The translations under genes were made by a program, and so were the position numbers. Under the pieces are notes generated by a model. It did not search any database. It saw nothing but the letters and a program-made list of their open reading frames with translations, and was not told where the DNA came from. Shown here one piece after another: positions 48,066 to 57,320 of a stretch of 64,000 nt of DNA. This stretch comes from Herbinix sp. Its GTDB lineage: Bacteria > Bacillota > Clostridia > Lachnospirales > Lachnospiraceae. How positions within the stretch are numbered: the first letter of the stretch is position 1; every line of letters starts with the position of its first letter. Where the stretch lies: positions 30,204 through 94,203 of the forward strand of contig JARBTJ010000007.1 of NCBI GenBank assembly GCA_029240245.1, given 5' to 3'.

Positions 48066-48992
48066 ATGCAGCCATACACTGGATTTGCATCCGTATATGA
48101 TATCTTCATGGACAATGTGCCATATGATGATTGGGCGGATTATGTTAAGCATCTGTTAAACAAATTTAAAATAGAGAAGGGCCTTATCCTGGAGCTGGGT
48201 TGTGGAACCGGAAGTATGACAACACGACTGGCGGATAGAGGCTATGATATGATTGGCATTGATTCCTCCGAGGAAATGCTAACGATAGCCAGGAAAAACA
48301 GTGAGGCAGGAGAAAAAAATATTCTGTATCTGTGTCAGGATATGCGTGAGTTTGAGCTATACGGAACGGTTGCTGCTGTAGTCAGTGTCTGCGATAGTAT
48401 GAATTATATCCTTTCGGAGGAGGATCTATTACAGGTTTTCCGTCTGGTAAATAATTATCTCGATCCGGGAGGTCTGTTTATCTTTGATCTGGACACCCAA
48501 TATGCTTATGAAGAGGTTCTGGGGGATTCTACGATTGCGGAAAACAGAGAGGAAGGAAGCTTTATCTGGGAAAATACTTACTATGAAGAGGAAATGATAA
48601 ATGAAATTAATCTGACTCTTTTTATACCGGAGGCAGCGGATACACAGAGTACGGACTATCGTGGAAATGGAAATGATGAGAGGAAGGTTCGTCATACGGA
48701 TAAAGATACAGAGGATAATCGGGATGGTAGTACAATTGGGTGTAACAATGAAAATTTGAAAGGTCAAGCAGAAAGACAGAAGGATGTTTGGAATCCGGTG
48801 TACCGCAAATACGTGGAGACACATTATCGAAGGGCTTATGACCTTGATATTATAAAACGTTTGCTGAAAGAAGCAGGGATGGAATTGATTGCAGTATATG
48901 ATGCTCTGACGGAAAAGAGACCGAAGAAGGATAGCGAAAGAGTATACATTATTGCACGGGAAAAGCATCAGGAAGGGAAAACATATCTGTAA
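48066..48992 (+). CDS. Class I SAM-dependent methyltransferase
   Basis: This 308-residue protein has the Rossmann methyltransferase motifs: I 'LILELGCGTGSMTTRLAD', post-I 'MIGIDSSEEML', II/III 'YLCQDMREFEL' and IV 'AAVVSVCDSMNYIL'. The N-terminal 'YTGFASVYDIFMDNVPYDDWADY' is the common start of small-molecule methyltransferases in Firmicutes. An unusual hydrophilic insert (~residues 190-243, rich in Asp, Asn, Arg) interrupts the C-terminal beta sheet before 'HYRRAYDLDIIKRLLKEAGM'. hslO follows after 163 bp. Substrate unknown. Confidence 0.85.
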   Translation: MQPYTGFASVYDIFMDNVPYDDWADYVKHLLNKFKIEKGLILELGCGTGSMTTRLADRGYDMIGIDSSEEMLTIARKNSEAGEKNILYLCQDMREFELYGTVAAVVSVCDSMNYILSEEDLLQVFRLVNNYLDPGGLFIFDLDTQYAYEEVLGDSTIAENREEGSFIWENTYYEEEMINEINLTLFIPEAADTQSTDYRGNGNDERKVRHTDKDTEDNRDGSTIGCNNENLKGQAERQKDVWNPVYRKYVETHYRRAYDLDIIKRLLKEAGMELIAVYDALTEKRPKKDSERVYIIAREKHQEGKTYL

Positions 48993-49154
48993 TTTAACAT
49001 GAAGCGTGGCATGAAAATATTAGTATAATAAAAGTATGATTGCAGATAATGAAGATAAGAAAATGAAATGTGAAGTATCGTGTAAAAGGAAAGCACTTTC
49101 ACACGGCGGTAGCATTTTATTAATAAATGCAAATATGGAATTTGGAGGGAAAAT

Positions 49155-50036
49155 ATGGCAGATTATATTGTGAGAGCCAGTGCGGCTGAAAATCAGATAC
49201 GTGCATTTGCAGCGTCTACAAGAGAACTGGTGGAATATGCGAGAGAAATACATCGTACCAGTCCAGTGGCTACGGCTGCCTTAGGAAGACTATTAACAGC
49301 CGGAGTCATGATGGGAAGCATGATGAAGGGTGACAATGATATTCTTACTCTTCAAATGAAGGGCAGCGGTCCAATCGAGGGTCTAACCGTTACAGCGGAT
49401 TCTAGGGGTACGGTAAAGGGTTATGCTTACAATCCGGATGTATTGCTTCCACCAAGTCCGAAAGGTAAACTGGATGTGGGTGGTGCATTAGGAGCTGGTA
49501 TCTTAAGTGTTATAAAGGATTTGGGCTTAAAGGAGCCTTATGTTGGACAGACACATCTTGTCTCGGGTGAGATTGCAGAGGATTTGACCTATTACTATGC
49601 TACCAGTGAGCAGGTGCCATCCGTGGTAGCGCTCGGTGTCCTAATGAATAGGGAAAATACGGTACGGCGTGCCGGAGGCTTTATTATCCAATTGATGCCC
49701 TTTGCTTCAGAAGAGATCATCTCTAAATTAGAAGATAAAATTAACGGACTGGATGGGATAACCGGGCTTTTAGACCAGGATATGTCACCGGAAATGATAC
49801 TGGAAGATATCCTGGGTGATTTCGGATTAGAGATTATGGACCGACTTCCGGCTAGATTTGAATGTAATTGTGATAAAAAGCGGATTGAGAAAGCAATCAT
49901 ATCCATTGGGCAAAAGGATATCGCCGAAATGATTGAGGATAATGAACCAATAGAGGTAAATTGCCATTTTTGCAGTAAACATTATAACTTTACGGTCGAG
50001 GAATTAAAGGAATTACTTTCAAAGGCAAAGAGATAA
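49155..50036 (+). CDS. hslO: Redox-regulated chaperone Hsp33
   Basis: This 293-residue holdase chaperone is activated by oxidation. The N-terminal core 'YIVRASAAENQIRAFAASTRELVEYAREIH' and 'LLTAGVMMGSMMKG' are typical of HslO. The C-terminal redox switch carries a CxC ('FECNCDKKR') and a CxxC ('VNCHFCSKHY') that bind zinc when reduced. ATG 49155 has GGAGGG upstream. A strong terminator follows the gene. Confidence 0.96.
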   Translation: MADYIVRASAAENQIRAFAASTRELVEYAREIHRTSPVATAALGRLLTAGVMMGSMMKGDNDILTLQMKGSGPIEGLTVTADSRGTVKGYAYNPDVLLPPSPKGKLDVGGALGAGILSVIKDLGLKEPYVGQTHLVSGEIAEDLTYYYATSEQVPSVVALGVLMNRENTVRRAGGFIIQLMPFASEEIISKLEDKINGLDGITGLLDQDMSPEMILEDILGDFGLEIMDRLPARFECNCDKKRIEKAIISIGQKDIAEMIEDNEPIEVNCHFCSKHYNFTVEELKELLSKAKR

Positions 50037-50082
50037 CGTATAACACCGTAAGTTTATAGATATAATTTTTATCACAAACCAT

Positions 50083-50150
50083 AAAAGCAGAGTATTAACT
50101 TGTAAATATAGTTTATATATCTATATTTTCAAAAAGTTAACTCTGCTTTT
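50083..50150 (+). terminator. Terminator after hslO
   Basis: AAAAGCAGAGTATTAACTT pairs with AAGTTAACTCTGCTTTT (one 2-nt bulge), ending in TTTT. The AT-rich loop may form an inner hairpin. Confidence 0.75.
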
Positions 50151-50312
50151 AATTTATTTGTCGCGTTCAAGCCGTAATTATCCAGAACAGTAAATTACAG
50201 CAATCGCTCTATTTGGAGCTATTTCAGTAATAATTTATGGTGTAGTAGAGATAATAACATTGCTTTTACTTTTTGATGATAATGCTTATTAAACTACTTT
50301 GGAGTGATAAAA

Positions 50313-51002
50313 ATGAGGAATCTTATTCATAGAGTTAACCTAAGAATTCGGCAGGAAGGTTTTTTAAGAACAGCGAAATATATTCTTTATGTATTCTACT
50401 ATACCTTTTGCGAGAAATTTTATAATGTTCTTTTGGACTTGCATTACAGTAGAAGATTATTAAAAGGAAATCAAAAGACCGCTTATAAAGTCCTGGGAGC
50501 AAATGATGTCTACCATACAAAGTATTGTGCCATGCCATTGATTTTCCATTTTGTACAAATTACAGATAAGGATGTTCTGGTAGATGTGGGTTGCGGGAAA
50601 GGTAGGGTAATTAATTATTTGCTCAGTAGGAAGTTACGAAATAAAATTTATGGTCTGGAACTGGATCCGTTGGTTGCTAATCAGACCAAAAAGCAATTCG
50701 CGAGGTGGAAAAATGTAACGATTCTATCCGGAGATGCCATTTCTAATTTACCTTCGGAGGGTACTATCTTTTATTTTTACAATCCATTTACGGAGGAAAA
50801 GGTCAAGCTATTTGAGGAAACCCTATCCCAAAAATATAAGAATAGGAAAATTACTGTCATTTACTATAATCCAAAAAGCATTCATGCATTTCAGAACGGT
50901 AAATGGAAGATCAAATATATTAACTTTGAGCAAACGCTGGGGATAAAACGCTGGGGAAGAATTAATAAGTACCATGACTTGGCTATTATTAAATTGAAGT
51001 AA
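50313..51002 (+). CDS. Class I SAM-dependent methyltransferase-like protein
   Basis: The start is ATG 50313, 8 nt after GGAG (229 residues). Residues ~90-150 carry the SAM-binding pattern 'VLVDVGCGKGRVINYLLSRK', 'IYGLELDPLVA' and 'VTILSGDAISNLP', followed by 'TIFYFYNPF', where NPF resembles the NPPF/DPPY active-site tetrapeptide position. The N-terminal ~80 residues are basic and aromatic and might contact RNA or membrane. It lies alone between terminators. Substrate cannot be named from sequence. Confidence 0.78.
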   Translation: MRNLIHRVNLRIRQEGFLRTAKYILYVFYYTFCEKFYNVLLDLHYSRRLLKGNQKTAYKVLGANDVYHTKYCAMPLIFHFVQITDKDVLVDVGCGKGRVINYLLSRKLRNKIYGLELDPLVANQTKKQFARWKNVTILSGDAISNLPSEGTIFYFYNPFTEEKVKLFEETLSQKYKNRKITVIYYNPKSIHAFQNGKWKIKYINFEQTLGIKRWGRINKYHDLAIIKLK

Positions 51003-51036
51003 TGTGTGAAAAAGAATAATCAAAAGAAAATATAGT

Positions 51037-51078
51037 TAAGGCTGATGCAAACAATTTGTCAAAGTTGCATCAGCCTTA
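51037..51078. terminator. Bidirectional terminator
   Basis: TAAGGCTGATGCAA pairs perfectly with TTGCATCAGCCTTA across a 14-nt loop between convergent genes. Confidence 0.8.
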
Positions 51079-51118
51079 GTAGGTATATGGTAAGTGCTTA
51101 AGTAAAAATATATGAAAG

Positions 51119-52258
51119 TTATGTAACAGACATTACGCTTCCCAGCCAATAGAATGACACTAATAGAATCAAAAATACCAAGTTATAAATCGTAAATACG
51201 AAAAGATATTTTCCGGCGCTAGCGTCATCCGTCTTCATATAAAATTTGTAGGAAATCAGGCTAGCAAGGGAAGCCACTAAGGTGCCGAGCCCTCCAATAT
51301 TCGTACCAAGGATTAAAGCTTTATATTCATCCGTAAAAGTGGATAACAATACCGCTGCCGGTACATTGCTGATGAACTGGCTAAGAATAATTGAAATCGG
51401 AAGTACCCTGCCGCTCAAGAGCTCTTTATAATTGAAATGAGAAGTTGATACCCCAATATTACCGACAAAGACGAAAAAACACACAAAAGTAATCAGCAGA
51501 GAAAAATCTACCTTCTTAAGTATACTACGGTCAAACAGGAGAATACATAAGAATACGACTATAAGTACAATGCGATAATCCAAAAAACGTAACACGCAGG
51601 CTAAGCATATCAGGAACAGGCTACTATATAATATTATTTTTGGCAGACTGCAAACAGGTCTATTGTTATGTTGCAAATTCTGTGTGGGGATGGATTCCTT
51701 TTTTACAAAAAGTAACGGAACAAAGATAAAAATAAAGGAAGCCACAGTGATAGGGAGAGTTATTCGAAAAAATTCCACAACCGGTACATCGAAGGTCGAA
51801 TATAAATATAAATTCTGAGGATTACCGACGGGTGTCAGCATGCTGCCCAGATTAGCGGCTATTGTTTGCATCACCACCACGAAAATGATGTGTTTTTTTA
51901 ATCCGGTCATGTCCAATATCATTAGGGCAAAGGGTACAAAGGTAATAAGCGCCACATCATTCGTAATCCACATGGAAGAGAAAAAACAAAGAAGGATTAG
52001 AACGAGACAAAGAGTACGGGTATTCTTAAGCCTATGCAATAGTTTTTCCGATAGCATTATAAAAACACCGGTTTTATTCAGTCCGGCCACAACAGCCATA
52101 AGGCAGAACAGCAGGCTTAATACCCGTAAATCAAGATATTCAAGATAATCAGCCGAGGGTGGGACCAGAAACATGGTGAAAAGAGCGGCAGTCGCAGAAA
52201 TCCCTAATACAGTCTCATTTTTATATAAATACGTTATCTTCTTAAAGAGTACCTTCAT
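51119..52258 (-). CDS. SLC13/ArsB-NhaD-like anion permease
   Basis: The start is ATG 52258, after a GAAGGAT-type site; the open frame upstream to 52336 is hydrophilic and probably not translated. The 379-residue protein is highly hydrophobic with about ten membrane segments. 'SMWITNDVALITFVPFAL' and 'NLGSMLTPVGNPQNLYLY' are the paired re-entrant-loop motifs of the ion-transporter superfamily (CitM, ArsB, SLC13). A second half carries 'SQFISNVPAAVLLSTF' and 'LILGTNIGGLGTLVASLASLIS', showing the expected inverted duplication. Substrate could be citrate, dicarboxylate, arsenite or Na+/H+; no arsenic or citrate genes are nearby. Confidence 0.82.
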   Translation of the reverse strand: MKVLFKKITYLYKNETVLGISATAALFTMFLVPPSADYLEYLDLRVLSLLFCLMAVVAGLNKTGVFIMLSEKLLHRLKNTRTLCLVLILLCFFSSMWITNDVALITFVPFALMILDMTGLKKHIIFVVVMQTIAANLGSMLTPVGNPQNLYLYSTFDVPVVEFFRITLPITVASFIFIFVPLLFVKKESIPTQNLQHNNRPVCSLPKIILYSSLFLICLACVLRFLDYRIVLIVVFLCILLFDRSILKKVDFSLLITFVCFFVFVGNIGVSTSHFNYKELLSGRVLPISIILSQFISNVPAAVLLSTFTDEYKALILGTNIGGLGTLVASLASLISYKFYMKTDDASAGKYLFVFTIYNLVFLILLVSFYWLGSVMSVT

Positions 52259-52525
52259 ATATCCTTCATCCTTTTTATGTATATCGTAATGTGGCAATGA
52301 CGAATAGATTTTACTCTCTTTCCGAATGAAAAGCAATCAGATTTATTATGAGAGGTTTATCACAGGTACTTAAGTAATTAGAATATTTATTAGCCATACT
52401 TATAGGAATGATAATAAAAAAACAGTTGCGTATTTAACCTCTTCCATTATAATTAAAAGAGTAACGGATGACTTTCTTACAATTAGGAAAGCAGAAAATA
52501 AAGTAAAGGATTGGTGGCAGTCACA

Positions 52526-53230
52526 ATGAAAAAATTAGATATGCTCTATGAAGGTAAAGCAAAAAAGGTATTTAAGACCGACGTGGAAGATGTATATATC
52601 GTAGACTACAAGGATGATGCTACAGCATTTAACGGCTTAAAAAAGGGAACTATTCTTGGAAAAGGCGTAGTTAATAATAGAATGTCAAACCACTTATTCC
52701 GTATTCTGGAAGAAGAAGGCGTCCCTACCCATTATGTAGAGGAATTGAATGAACGCGAAACAGCAGTAAAAAAAGTAGAAATAGTACCGCTGGAGGTTAT
52801 CATTCGTAATGTTTCGGCAGGCAGTTTTGCTAAGAAGTTAGGAATTGAGGAAGGCAGAAAGCTTTTGTGCCCTACCCTTGAATTTTCTTATAAGGACGAT
52901 GCTTTGGGCGATCCGTTTATCAATGATTATTATGCGCTTGCACTTGGACTTGCTACCAGAGAAGAGATTGACCGCATAACAGAACTGGTATATAAGATAA
53001 ATGAAGTGCTATGTAAGTATTTTGCAGAATGTGGCATTGAATTAATCGATTTTAAGGTAGAATTCGGCAGACATCATGGTCAGATCATTCTGGCGGATGA
53101 AATATCTCCGGATACCTGCAGACTTTGGGATATCAACACCCATGATAAATTAGATAAAGACCGTTTCCGCAGAGATCTTGGGAATGTAGAGGATGCATAC
53201 CAGGAAGTATTCAAACGGTTAGGCTTATAA
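52526..53230 (+). CDS. purC: SAICAR synthetase (phosphoribosylaminoimidazole-succinocarboxamide synthase)
   Basis: This enzyme joins aspartate to CAIR in purine biosynthesis. ATG 52526 gives the usual N-terminus '[18 protein letters not shown]' with GGTGG upstream; TTG 52511 is an unlikely alternative. '[19 protein letters not shown]', '[12 protein letters not shown]' and '[14 protein letters not shown]' are the ATP and substrate motifs. The length of 234 residues is standard. It is the first gene of a purC-purF-purB cluster in one direction, though the 200-bp gaps suggest separate or relayed transcription. Confidence 0.95.
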   Translation: MKKLDMLYEGKAKKVFKTDVEDVYIVDYKDDATAFNGLKKGTILGKGVVNNRMSNHLFRILEEEGVPTHYVEELNERETAVKKVEIVPLEVIIRNVSAGSFAKKLGIEEGRKLLCPTLEFSYKDDALGDPFINDYYALALGLATREEIDRITELVYKINEVLCKYFAECGIELIDFKVEFGRHHGQIILADEISPDTCRLWDINTHDKLDKDRFRRDLGNVEDAYQEVFKRLGL

Positions 53231-53243
53231 TAACAATTCATTG

Positions 53244-53278
53244 GGCTGCTTCAGAGGTTAACTTTGAAACAGCCTGTT
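53244..53278 (+). terminator. Possible terminator after purC
   Basis: GGCTGCTTCA pairs with TGAAACAGCC (nine of ten positions) around an 11-nt loop, followed by TGTTTC. The T-run is weak, so partial read-through to purF is possible. Confidence 0.5.
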
Positions 53279-53452
53279 TCACTATTAATAATTCACTTAT
53301 CCTGCATAGGATATAGCTTCTGTTAATAAGCTATACTTAAGGCGGATAGCATAGGATTGGCTATGAGATAAAAAATAGCAAAACGTACAACCGCCAGGAT
53401 AACGCAAGACCTTCGAATGGATGATAGATAATGAGAGGAATGATAAGAACTC

Positions 53453-54889
53453 ATGAACATGGAAAATAACAGCTATATTTCGGAAGGAATACATGAAGAA
53501 TGTGGTGTATTCGGAGTGTATGATCTGGATGGAAATGATGTAGTATCTACAATATATTATGGGTTATTTGCACTGCAGCACCGAGGACAGGAAAGCTGCG
53601 GAATTGCAGTAAGCGAAACCGATGGACCGAAGGGTAAGGTGCAAGCCTGCAAAGGAATGGGACTTGTTAGCGAGGTCTTTACACCGGATAATTTAGAGAA
53701 TTTAAAGGGGAACATTGGAGTTGGCCATGTACGTTACTCAACTGCGGGGGAAAGTAATATCAATAATACTCAGCCTCTGGTTTTAAATTATGTGAAAGGA
53801 ACGCTTGCACTGGCTCATAACGGAAACCTGGTTAATACACCGGAACTCAGAAGAGAGCTTGAATATACAGGAGCCATTTTCCAGACAACAATTGACTCAG
53901 AGGTTATTGCATATCATATCGCAAGAGAACGACTAAACAGTGCGACAGCGGAGGAAGCGGTTGCCAGAGCAATGAAGAAGCTCAGCGGTGCTTATTCCCT
54001 AGTTATCATGAGTCCCAGAAAGTTAATTGGAGCAAGGGATCCCTTTGGTTTCCATCCGCTTTGTATCGGTAAAAGAAATAATGCGTATATTTTGGCATCG
54101 GAAACAGCAGCACTAAATGCAGCAGATGCGGAATTTGTCCGTGATGTACTGCCCGGTGAGGTTGTAATGATTGATGAGGGTGGAATTCATTCAAATACCT
54201 CCCTTTGTGGTCCCAAGATTTCAAAATGTATCTTTGAATATATCTATTTTGCAAGACCGGATACCCGTTTTGATGGTGTCAGTGTTTATAATTCAAGAAT
54301 TATGGCAGGAAGAATTCTTGCCCAGACCCACCCGGTGGAAGCGGATGTCGTGGTCGGTGTACCGGATTCCGGTAATGCTGCAGCCTTTGGGTTTGCCATG
54401 GAATCAGGAATACCGTTTGGGATGGCATTTGTTAAGAACAGTTATGTTGGCAGAACCTTTATTAAGCCGAAGCAGTCCATGCGTGCCTCCAGTGTCCGTA
54501 TTAAGTTAAATGTACTTCCGGAGGTGGTGCAGGGAAAGCGTGTGGTAATGATTGACGATTCTATTGTACGTGGAACCACCAGTGCAAAGATTGTAAAAAT
54601 GCTGAAAAAAGCAGGAGCGACGGAGGTTCATGTACGAATCAGTTCACCACCTTTTTTATATGCCTGTTATTTCGGAACCGATGTACCGACCGGAGATCAG
54701 CTAATTGCACACAATAATTCTGTGGACCAAATACGCGAGATGATCGAGGCGGATTCCTTGGGGTATTTGGATGTTTCCAGATTAAGTGATTTACTGGGTG
54801 GCGATAAAGGCTATTGTGACGCCTGCTTTTCCGGAAATTATCCGATTGAACCTCCCAAAGAAGATATCCGTGGAGAATATGATAAATAA
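53453..54889 (+). CDS. purF: Amidophosphoribosyltransferase
   Basis: This enzyme makes phosphoribosylamine from PRPP and glutamine, the committed step of purine synthesis. The first 16 residues are a propeptide that is removed to expose Cys17 ('EECGVFGVYD'), the N-terminal nucleophile of the glutaminase domain. The PRPP loop is 'VVMIDDSIVRGTTS'. Cysteines in 'KCIFEYIYFARPD', 'YACYFGTD' and 'CDACFSGNYP' match the positions of the 4Fe-4S ligands in the Bacillus-type enzyme. It has 478 residues and a GAGAGGA-like ribosome site. Confidence 0.96.
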   Translation: MNMENNSYISEGIHEECGVFGVYDLDGNDVVSTIYYGLFALQHRGQESCGIAVSETDGPKGKVQACKGMGLVSEVFTPDNLENLKGNIGVGHVRYSTAGESNINNTQPLVLNYVKGTLALAHNGNLVNTPELRRELEYTGAIFQTTIDSEVIAYHIARERLNSATAEEAVARAMKKLSGAYSLVIMSPRKLIGARDPFGFHPLCIGKRNNAYILASETAALNAADAEFVRDVLPGEVVMIDEGGIHSNTSLCGPKISKCIFEYIYFARPDTRFDGVSVYNSRIMAGRILAQTHPVEADVVVGVPDSGNAAAFGFAMESGIPFGMAFVKNSYVGRTFIKPKQSMRASSVRIKLNVLPEVVQGKRVVMIDDSIVRGTTSAKIVKMLKKAGATEVHVRISSPPFLYACYFGTDVPTGDQLIAHNNSVDQIREMIEADSLGYLDVSRLSDLLGGDKGYCDACFSGNYPIEPPKEDIRGEYDK

Positions 54890-55088
54890 TAGGTCAACTT
54901 CGTTTCAGACATAAAATGAGAAGGAAAACCTTCTTGGATGGAATTAAGTCATTCAGTCAGGATACCATTTTATGATTGAAAGTTTGCGATCGATTCGGTA
55001 TCATAATGTTTATAAGATGATAATACTTTGAAAGGGGGATTGTTTGGCCGACTATGTGAATATTCGTTAGCGGCTAAACGCCACAGAT

Positions 55089-56522
55089 ATGCAAAATGAT
55101 AAATATATGAGTCCTCTATCTGAGCGCTATGCAGGGAAGGAAATGCAGTATATCTTTTCTCCGGATATGAAGTTTAAAACCTGGAGAAAACTTTGGATTG
55201 CCCTGGCAGAAGCTGAGAAAGAGCTTGGTTTAAATATTACCGAGGAACAAATTGATGAGTTAAAAGCATCTGCAGATAATATTAATTATGAGGTAGCAAA
55301 GGAGCGCGAAGCGCTGGTACGCCATGATGTTATGTCCCATGTGTATGCTTACGGGGAACAATGTCCGAAGGCAAAGGGAATCATCCATTTGGGGGCAACC
55401 TCCTGCTACGTAGGTGATAATACCGACCTGATTATTATGACAGAGGCTTTAAAGCTGGTAAAGAAAAAGCTGGTCAATGTTATGGCGAAATTATCGGAGT
55501 TTGCCATGGAATATCGTGCACTACCTACCTTAGCCTTTACTCATTTCCAACCTGCACAGCCCACAACTATAGGTAAGAGAGCTGCACTGTGGCTGATGGA
55601 GTTAAAGCTGGATTATGATGATATTGATTATGTAATCGAGCATATGCTGTTATTGGGTTCGAAGGGAACTACCGGAACCCAGGCAAGCTTTTTAGAGTTA
55701 TTTGATGGGGATCATGACAGAATCAAACAGTTGGATCAAATAATAGCAGAAAAAATGGGCTTCCCGGGCTGTTATCCGGTAGCCGGCCAAACCTACTCCA
55801 GAAAAATTGATACCAAGGTAGTAAATGTCCTTGCAGGGATTGCGACAAGTGCTCATAAATTCTCCAATGATATCCGTCTGCTTCAACATTTAAAGGAAAT
55901 TGAAGAGCCCTTCGAGAAGAATCAGATTGGTTCCTCTGCCATGGCATATAAAAGAAATCCAATGAGAAGCGAGCGTATAGCATCACTAGCTAATTATGTT
56001 ATGGTGGATGCGCTTAATCCGGCAATTACTTCAGCAACCCAGTGGTTCGAGAGAACCTTGGATGATTCGGCGAATAAGAGAATTAGTATACCCGAGGCAT
56101 TCCTTGCCGTTGATGGTATTCTCGATCTTTATTTAAATGTGGTAGACGGTCTTGTTGTTTATCCGAAGGTGATTGAGAAGCATATAATGCAGGAGCTTCC
56201 GTTCATGGCTACCGAAAATATTATGATGGATGCGGTGAAAGCAGGAGGCGACAGACAGGAGCTGCATGAACGTATTCGAACCCTTTCCATGGAAGCCGGT
56301 AAAAATGTGAAAGAAAAGGGACTTGATAATAACCTGCTTGAATTAATTGCGGCCGATCCGGCCTTTAACATGAATTTAGAGGATTTGAAAAAATCCATGG
56401 AGCCCTCCAGATATGTAGGACGGTCCAAGGAACAGACCGAAGAGTTTGTGAAAGAAGTAATACAGCCGATTCTGGATGCAAATCAAGATGTTTTGGGACT
56501 GAAGGCAGATATTAAAGTCTGA
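55089..56522 (+). CDS. purB: Adenylosuccinate lyase
   Basis: This enzyme cleaves SAICAR and adenylosuccinate, releasing fumarate. The family signature 'GSSAMAYKRNPMRSE' and the N-terminal 'SPLSERYAGKEMQYIFSPDMKFKTWRKLW' are clear; 477 residues is normal. ATG 55089 has no ribosome site. Upstream, GAAAGGGGGAT is followed at proper spacing by an in-frame TTG (55044) that would add 'ADYVNIR' before a TAG at 55068. The same site could instead serve TTG 55040 of a 19-codon leader frame that overlaps the purB start. Start choice is therefore less sure than function. Confidence 0.93.
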   Translation: MQNDKYMSPLSERYAGKEMQYIFSPDMKFKTWRKLWIALAEAEKELGLNITEEQIDELKASADNINYEVAKEREALVRHDVMSHVYAYGEQCPKAKGIIHLGATSCYVGDNTDLIIMTEALKLVKKKLVNVMAKLSEFAMEYRALPTLAFTHFQPAQPTTIGKRAALWLMELKLDYDDIDYVIEHMLLLGSKGTTGTQASFLELFDGDHDRIKQLDQIIAEKMGFPGCYPVAGQTYSRKIDTKVVNVLAGIATSAHKFSNDIRLLQHLKEIEEPFEKNQIGSSAMAYKRNPMRSERIASLANYVMVDALNPAITSATQWFERTLDDSANKRISIPEAFLAVDGILDLYLNVVDGLVVYPKVIEKHIMQELPFMATENIMMDAVKAGGDRQELHERIRTLSMEAGKNVKEKGLDNNLLELIAADPAFNMNLEDLKKSMEPSRYVGRSKEQTEEFVKEVIQPILDANQDVLGLKADIKV

Positions 56523-56609
56523 TTGTCGAGCTCAGTGAATAAACAAGACATAATTCACAGGTAAAATAGATTCTGCTGGTCAACACAGCAATAAGAAGTT
56601 AATAAAAAT

Positions 56610-56648
56610 AAGGTGTAACCGTAAAATGGTTGCACCTTTGTTTTGTTA
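56610..56648 (+). terminator. Terminator after purB
   Basis: AAGGTGTAACC pairs with GGTTGCACCTT around 7 nt and is followed by TGTTTTGTT. Confidence 0.8.
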
Positions 56649-56719
56649 GTAATAATAAAAATTCCTATATAAAAAATTACTGTGGGTAGTATTATAATTA
56701 CTATAACTCAACCTATTTA

Positions 56720-56926
56720 CTATGACTGAATACGACAGCCTACATGTTCAATGCCATCTCGTATTTCTTCTTCGCTGGTAGGGTTTTTATAAGCAACCTC
56801 GACAGAACCTCTTGCAAGATCTACATTAACTTTACTGACACCTTCCAAATCATCTAACACATTTTTAACCTGTGTCTTTACTTTGTTATTTAATAATCCG
56901 CTAACATTATAATGAACATTATTCAT
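56720..56926 (-). CDS. HMA-like small protein without the metal-binding CxxC
   Basis: The start is placed at ATG 56926 (68 residues); the open frame upstream is a hydrophobic stretch without a ribosome site. 'HYNVSGLLNNKVKTQVKNVLDDLEGVSKVNVDLARGSVEVAYK' follows the beta-alpha-beta fold of copper chaperone-like HMA domains. The usual GMxCxxC loop is replaced by GLLNNKV, so metal binding by this site is unlikely. A single Cys occurs near the C-terminus ('HVGCRIQS'). It lies 90 nt after the cold-shock gene in the same direction and could be cotranscribed with it. Confidence 0.72.
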   Translation of the reverse strand: MNNVHYNVSGLLNNKVKTQVKNVLDDLEGVSKVNVDLARGSVEVAYKNPTSEEEIRDGIEHVGCRIQS

Positions 56927-57016
56927 GATTTGTACCAGCCTTTCTAAGAGGATGATCAAGTTACTGTTAGTTTTGAGCAAATAATAAATATAAATACATA
57001 TTGCCAAAAAAATAAA

Positions 57017-57232
57017 TCAGGAATTAACTTTCTGCACATTGACAGCTGCAGGGCCTTTCTTACCGTCTACAATATCAAAAGTCAATGCTTCCCCTTCATG
57101 AATATCCTTATTAAAATTTTTTTCTTTCACCTGGGAATGATGAAGAAATACATCATTACCTTCGTTGGTTGAGATAAAGCCATAGCCTCGCTCATTATCA
57201 AACCATTTTACCGTTCCGGAATAATTCGCCAT
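57017..57232 (-). CDS. Cold-shock protein (CspA family)
   Basis: This 71-residue single-domain nucleic-acid-binding protein contains RNP1 'ERGYGFISTN' and RNP2 'DVFLHHSQV'. ATG 57232 has GGGAGG 5 nt upstream, which decides the start over longer frames. Such proteins melt RNA structure in the cold. A shortened MITE copy begins 26 bp upstream of the start and lies within the leader or promoter, so it may affect its expression. Confidence 0.95.
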   Translation of the reverse strand: MANYSGTVKWFDNERGYGFISTNEGNDVFLHHSQVKEKNFNKDIHEGEALTFDIVDGKKGPAAVNVQKVNS

Positions 57233-57257
57233 TTTACCTCCCTTTAAGCAGTTAATT

Positions 57258-57309
57258 AGGCGTTTGCGAAACAATATATTTTTACAGATTTTGAGTTTCG
57301 CAATCGCCT
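57258..57309. mobile_element. MITE-like element, copy 3 (52-bp internally deleted form)
   Basis: It starts AGGCGTTTGCGAAACAATATA and ends GAGTTTCGCAATCGCCT. Only the two ends remain and the core is missing. The flanks AGCAGTTAAT (57247-57256 and 57311-57320) are exact 10-bp direct repeats, consistent with a target-site duplication. It forms a stable hairpin upstream of the cold-shock gene. Confidence 0.78.
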
Positions 57310-57320
57310 TAGCAGTTAAT

